DNA from: Sorex araneus
Taxonomy: Eukaryota; Chordata; Mammalia; Eulipotyphla; Soricidae
Assembly (NCBI RefSeq): GCF_027595985.1
Contig: NC_073306.1
Span: 156,503,719 to 156,567,718, forward strand
Length of the DNA: 64,000 nt
Direction of reading: 5' to 3'
Numbering within the stretch: the stretch's first letter is position 1; each line of letters starts with the position of its first letter. This document shows positions 59,691 to 64,000 of the stretch, one piece after another. The notes under the pieces were generated by a model. That model was not told where the DNA came from. It did no database searches and worked only from the letters and a program-made list of their open reading frames with translations. The position numbers and the translations under genes were made by a program.

Positions 59691-60619
59691 TATATATTGT
59701 GTTTATAGGTATGAGAACAAGTAGGTAATTTTGAAACTGAGAAGAATGCATAAAGGTGAATGATAATAGAATAAAAGAAAAAAATGATTAAAAATTGGAG
59801 GGGTACTCAAAATTCAAAATCCTAACTGCAGGCACTTGGAGAGTTTTCTTGGATATGTAAAAATAACAAGTGGTTCCTCATAATCTGTAGCTAGTTTGTA
59901 TTCCATGACTATTGCTGTTCCTGAGTGATGAGTAACAAAATCACTTTCCCATCTGGCATTTTGTGGCTGAGAATAGCAACAGCATACGGTGAAATGTCAG
60001 TGGTAAGAAACAGTGGATTATACCATTTGTAAACATTCAAACAATCATGGTGATATGGTATTCCAGAAAATATTTGAATACAAATGAATCAAACTCCATA
60101 GGATTATTGAAAGAGATTAAAGTCATAAAATGAGTCTGAATTCTTTGTCATTATAGGTACATAGAGCCTTACCTTTTGTTCTAGGTATATTTATAAAATG
60201 ATAATCTTTATTAATCCTATTTTTCAGGGGTGTTTGAGCAACAAAATAAGGCAAATATCCTTTAAGTTGTAGCCAGCTTTACCCAATTCAGTAGTTACTG
60301 CTATTTTCTATAACTGGGAAGATAACTCAAAATATGAGGACTTCTTTTTCCAATTATGACAGCTGAAAATTTCCTTAATGGCAGCCCTTTACACAGATTA
60401 AACATTGCCACATATCAGTGGTGTGGTCACAGTAATCTACACACTCTGATGGTGGTCTCAGTAATTTTCACAAAAATATGTGTTATAAAATACAGTGAAA
60501 ACATCCTTGCTGCTAGCAATGTGCCAAATAGATTCCAAGTCTATTTTCAGGCCCAAGGTTTAATATGGATGAAGTGAAAGCAAACTGTATGAGAGCATTT
60601 CTTGAGCGATGAGGTGAAG
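59691..60619. other. Unannotated AT-rich sequence
   Basis: No recognisable gene or repeat between the duplication copies up to the next SINE. Confidence 0.5.
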
Positions 60620-60750
60620 GGATGGGTCACAGCTGGTTTTGTGCCAGGCAGTACTCAGGGAACCACGTACGATGTCAAGGGCTTGAATCAGGGTCATAGC
60701 AACTGCACGCAAACCAAATATTTTACCTCCTGCACTATCTCTCTAGCCCA
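60620..60750 (-). mobile_element. tRNA-derived SINE, diverged
   Basis: 'gggtcacagctggttttgtg', 'gccaggcagtactcagggaa', 'cttgaatcagggtcatag' and 'ctatctctctagccca' are the inverted tail, body, B box and head. Confidence 0.7.
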
Positions 60751-60835
60751 TCAGAGCAAAGATTAGGTCATCCCAACAGTCACGATTGAGGATTCTTACT
60801 AATTTCAGAGAAAAAAATAAATATCATTTCCAAAA

Positions 60836-60948
60836 TCTCAGCTAACTAAAAATCAGATGTTGACAACTAAATGCAAAAAAAAAAAATTCTTTTCTTAAAA
60901 CTTCCAGAAGCTGACAAGGAGAATGAATGAATGTACTTTATTACTTAT
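60836..60948 (+). repeat. Local duplication, copy 2 (113 bp)
   Basis: Direct copy of 59584-59690, 1.25 kb away. It differs by a few substitutions, one extra A and an extra GAAT unit. Confidence 0.93.
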
Positions 60949-61269
60949 TTCAACTACTGGGAGCTTAATTATTAAGCATATTCAGCATTGCAATTGTGCT
61001 CATTGAACATTATAACTAATGCATATACTTTTAAAACTTAATTTATAAGAAAATTAAAAAGCAGAACTCTATCAAAGGAAGCACGCATGTGTGGAAAGTA
61101 TTAGAAAATGCTCAGGAGGTTAATCCTAGAAAGTGAAGGTTAGACATTTATGGATGAATTTTTACTTACCTGAATTGTCACTGCACAGGGGTTTGGGTAT
61201 TTGATGTCATCTTGGCTCTTCCCCATCCCAGCTTTCACATTTACCAACTAAAACATTTTATATCTAACT
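60949..61269. other. Unannotated AT-rich sequence
   Basis: No recognisable feature. Confidence 0.5.
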
Positions 61270-61390
61270 TGAGTAGAGGTTATAATAATAGCATTTATCT
61301 TGTAAGGTAGTCCTGACAAATTCCTGAAGCAACATAGTGCTCAAAACAACACCTAGCCCCTTATAAATATTGGTTACCATTACTGTTAGT
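61270..61390 (+). mobile_element. MIR SINE 3' part
   Basis: 'ataataatagcatttatctt', 'agtgctcaaaacaacacctagcc' and 'ataaatattggttaccatta' follow the MIR 3' order (states, 'gtgcctggcac', 'aataaatgttggttatt'). Confidence 0.55.
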
Positions 61391-61522
61391 ACTACTATGA
61401 ATATCACTTCTGTAATTATTACGTTATTAGAACTATTATCTGCCAGGCACATAATTATATTTCTTTAAAGAAGTCAGATCATGGGAAGAAACAAAGCTTC
61501 TGCTACCTCTAAAAAAGAGAAA

Positions 61523-61524
<2 letters not shown>

Positions 61525-61557
<33 letters not shown>
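61525..61557. repeat. (TG)n microsatellite
   Basis: About 16 TG units. Confidence 0.96.
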
Positions 61558-61558
<1 letters not shown>

Positions 61559-61609
61559 CGTGCACACATGTGGGAAGCCTCTTAAAAGCATTCCATGTAT
61601 CAATATATC

Positions 61610-61785
61610 TCTGTCACCCTGTTATTCATCGATTTCCTCGAGCAGGTGCCAGTAACATCTCCATTCGTCCTAGCCCTGAGATTTTAGCAGTCTCTCTTTA
61701 CTTGTCCTTACCAACGGTGCCCAGATGGAGGCTCTTTCAGGGTCAGGGGAATGAAATGCATCATTGTTACTGTTTTTGTTACATT
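61610..61785 (-). mobile_element. 5'-truncated SINE, type B2
   Basis: Inverted tail 'ctgtcaccctgttattcatc', then the B2 block (gagattttagcagtctctct, ggaggctctttcagggtcag). It breaks off at 'ttgttactgtttttg'. Confidence 0.9.
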
Positions 61786-62590
61786 GTTACTTAAAAAGAT
61801 GAACGCAATAAAAATTGTCAGAATGAGGGTTGTATTCCTTGATCAAGGAAATGTACATTTGAGGTCTTATTTTAATTACCACAATAAACCTTTTCACTTT
61901 TGATATTTATAGTAAGAAACAAAATACCTTTTTATATTTTGGATGAGACACGGCTATGCATGATATTGGTCAATTTTAGGGCTCATCATTGTGGGAGGGA
62001 TTGAACTCAGAGCCTTAAACAAAGTCCACCACCCGCATCTCCTAGGTAAGTTTTCACTGTCAACAAATTATTTCTTTCTGTCATCTTTGAAATATGGTCT
62101 CAAAGGAAAGGCCTTTTGTTTAGGAAGCAGTGACTTACTCTTAGTAATGGGTGAGTCAGCTGTAGGGGTGGAATGTGCAGGCATGGGAGTGAGACAAGTA
62201 GATGTTTGCTGACGTTTATGGTCCCTTCCACAGTTAAGACTTCATAATTAGCTGAGAGAGGATCATGACTTCAAACTGGACATTGAAAAAAAATGACCAT
62301 GATAGAAAATATAATATGTAAGATGGTGTGCTTCATAAGGCCCTCTATCCCATTCAATTCTTCCAGAAATGCTAGAAGATGAGGTTTATTATTTGTTTCC
62401 TGGTCTGTGAAATGGATCATTTGTATGGTGAGCATTGTTTTTGCATATATCTATTAAAAAAATAAAACCCTGGAAATTTGCAGTTGGGATATTTTCTGTC
62501 TAGACTGATATTTGTTATACTCTGGATAAAATGTGGATCATTATAGAGTTTAAGTAGAGCTGTTTCAGAAATGCTATAGTTGTGATGCAT
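61786..62590. other. Unannotated sequence
   Basis: A possible inverted MIR fragment lies near 62355-62420 (ending 'tttcctggtctgtgaaatgg'). Nothing else recognised. Confidence 0.45.
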
Positions 62591-62603
62591 AATATAAATC
62601 AAA

Positions 62604-62841
62604 GGCTGGAGCGACAGCACAGTGGATAGGGCATTTGCCTTGCAAGCGGTTGACCCGGGTTCGATTCCTCCGTCCCTCTCAAAGAGCCCGGCAAGCTATT
62701 GAGAGTATCCCACCCCATGGTAGAGCCTGGCAAGCTACTCGTGGCATATTCAATATGCCCAAAACAGTAACAACAAGTCTCACAATGGAGACATTACTGG
62801 TGCTCGCTCGAGCAAATTAATGAACAATGGGGCGACAGTGC
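62604..62841 (+). mobile_element. tRNA-derived SINE, type B1 (complete)
   Basis: Full head and body ending 'ggggcgacagtgc' with no poly(A). Perfect 13-bp target-site duplications 'aatataaatcaaa' (62591-62603 and 62842-62854). This is the cleanest proof in the window that type B ends without an A tail. Confidence 0.97.
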
Positions 62842-62883
62842 AATATAAATCAAAGAAGTGCTTCTATCAAAGTATAAAATGTA

Positions 62884-63050
62884 GGGCTGAGAGACAGTTC
62901 AGTAGGTCAGGTGTTTGTCTTGCACACGACTGACCTGGACTTGATCCCCAGCACAGCATTCCCACAAGCATCGCTAGAAGTGATCCCTGAGCACAGAGCC
63001 AGGAGTAAGCCCTGAGCACTTGCAAGTGTAAACCACACCCACAAAAAATG
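62884..63050 (+). mobile_element. tRNA-derived SINE, type C
   Basis: 'gggctgagagacagttcagt', 'gacttgatccccagcaca', 'aagtgatccctgagcacaga', 'gagtaagccctgagcact' and an A-rich end. Confidence 0.85.
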
Positions 63051-64000
63051 CATATAACTTGAGGCATATGATTTAAAAAGCAAGAAAACTGAGGCACAAC
63101 TAGTACAACTAGTAATATCTTTGTAGAGAACCAATGTGACCTCTAAGAATCCCTAGGAGGGCTAAACCAAATTAAGTCGTTTTAAAGCATGACAATAATG
63201 CCTGAGCCAAGACCTCAAAAACAAGAACTACTGTTGCCTGTAACTAAGACCATAAGATGTTTTTGCTCACAATCTCCACTTGGCACCAATGCTGCTGCAC
63301 CAGATCACCCTAGTAGCAAGGGGCTCAAGGACTGAATGAACATAGACTCTGGAACCCTTACACAGACTCCAGGGAGGACACCCAGGAGATTAAATGCTTA
63401 ATTCCCTCTTAGATGCTCAGGCACACTGATGCTTGAAAGAGCCCTGAAAGATGCTTCAGTTGGTTCTATTAACATTATTTGACAGTGCAATTCACTGGAG
63501 ACATAGGCTGATCGAATTCTTGATTCATCATCATGACTTCAGGGTAAAATGCTTCCGATGCTAAGACATCCTCATCCCTTTCTGCAACAGAGGTAATGAG
63601 ACAATTTTCCAAACAGAGTAAGTATATAATCCTTCTCAATTTACTAACATAATTCACCAAATATTAAGGAGCATTAGAAAAGGCATCCATTTTCCCCCCA
63701 AGCTTCACTAAGCTGTAGCTTTTTTCACACACACATGAGGGGCAATTGCAAATTTTATTCAAGGTTGACAGCTTACGTTAACAGTTTCTACTTTATATTA
63801 ATATTACCTTCTTTCCCCTGTTCTTTCAGAATTGTTTGAAAATAGCATTGTTTAGTTTCATTTTGTAAGTCTCTTACAGTTTAATTCTGGGGAGTTTAAG
63901 TTTAAAGCAAGCAATACATTGAAAGTATACAGAGGCATTAATAATGAAGATGGAAAATTCACTCTCATACTAAGAAGAACCAGATTACATTGTAGGTTTA
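63051..64000. other. Unannotated sequence
   Basis: No recognisable gene or repeat to the end of the window. Confidence 0.5.

Overview
This is a stretch of mammalian nuclear DNA, AT-rich and without a single intact protein-coding gene that I can support. The clearest lineage signal is a very abundant tRNA-derived SINE whose head reads 'ggggctggagcgatagcaca' followed by a 'gggttcgattcc' B box. From memory this matches the SINEs of shrews (Sorex, Eulipotyphla). The species call is knowledge-based and was not checked against a database.

The window is mostly repeats laid into old unique sequence. About 45 SINE copies occur in three related forms that share the tRNA-like head. Type A has a 'cccatatggtcccctgagcac' body and an A-rich tail. 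Type C is an older relative of A. Type B has a different body and ends in an 8-bp ACAGTGAT-like repeat instead of poly(A); a longer subtype, B2, carries about 90 extra bases. Many copies keep target-site duplications. Traces of older mammalian repeats (L1M, MIR, hAT-like, ancient LTRs) are also present.

The most informative structure is an L1 retrotransposon at 32049-36759, flanked by 20-bp target-site duplications. It has about five tandem 5'UTR units of roughly 123-154 bp, a decayed ORF1, a decayed ORF2 with its reverse-transcriptase core deleted, and a 3'UTR that recurs elsewhere. A second complete insertion at 8402-9269 joins a CpG-rich 5' part containing a 130-bp direct repeat to an L1-type 3'UTR and poly(A). 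It looks like an ORF-less, probably non-autonomous L1-related element and is the best candidate for something undescribed.

Region by region: 1-8.3 kb holds an LTR-like piece, rearranged type B SINEs, an antisense L1M fragment and old SINEs. 8.4-9.7 kb holds the composite element and an antisense L1 3'UTR. 10.4 kb is a long TTCC tract. 11-20 kb is SINEs plus an L1 ORF2 fragment interrupted by a tRNA-Arg-like half. 20-25.7 kb is largely featureless. 25.7-26.5 kb is an antisense class I-like ERV remnant. 27.5-31.6 kb is SINEs and L1 3'UTR. 32.0-36.8 kb is the L1. 37.8-51.6 kb is SINEs, a MIR and a ~415-bp polypyrimidine tract. 52.6-53.4 kb is a candidate LTR. 57.8-59.1 kb holds a palindrome split by a SINE, a 9-bp minisatellite and a processed pseudogene of YIF1A. 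59.6-60.9 kb has a short local duplication. The rest is SINEs and MIR traces.

No operon, CRISPR array, prokaryotic feature or defence system is present. The window is best read as intergenic or deep intronic DNA shaped by L1-driven retroposition.
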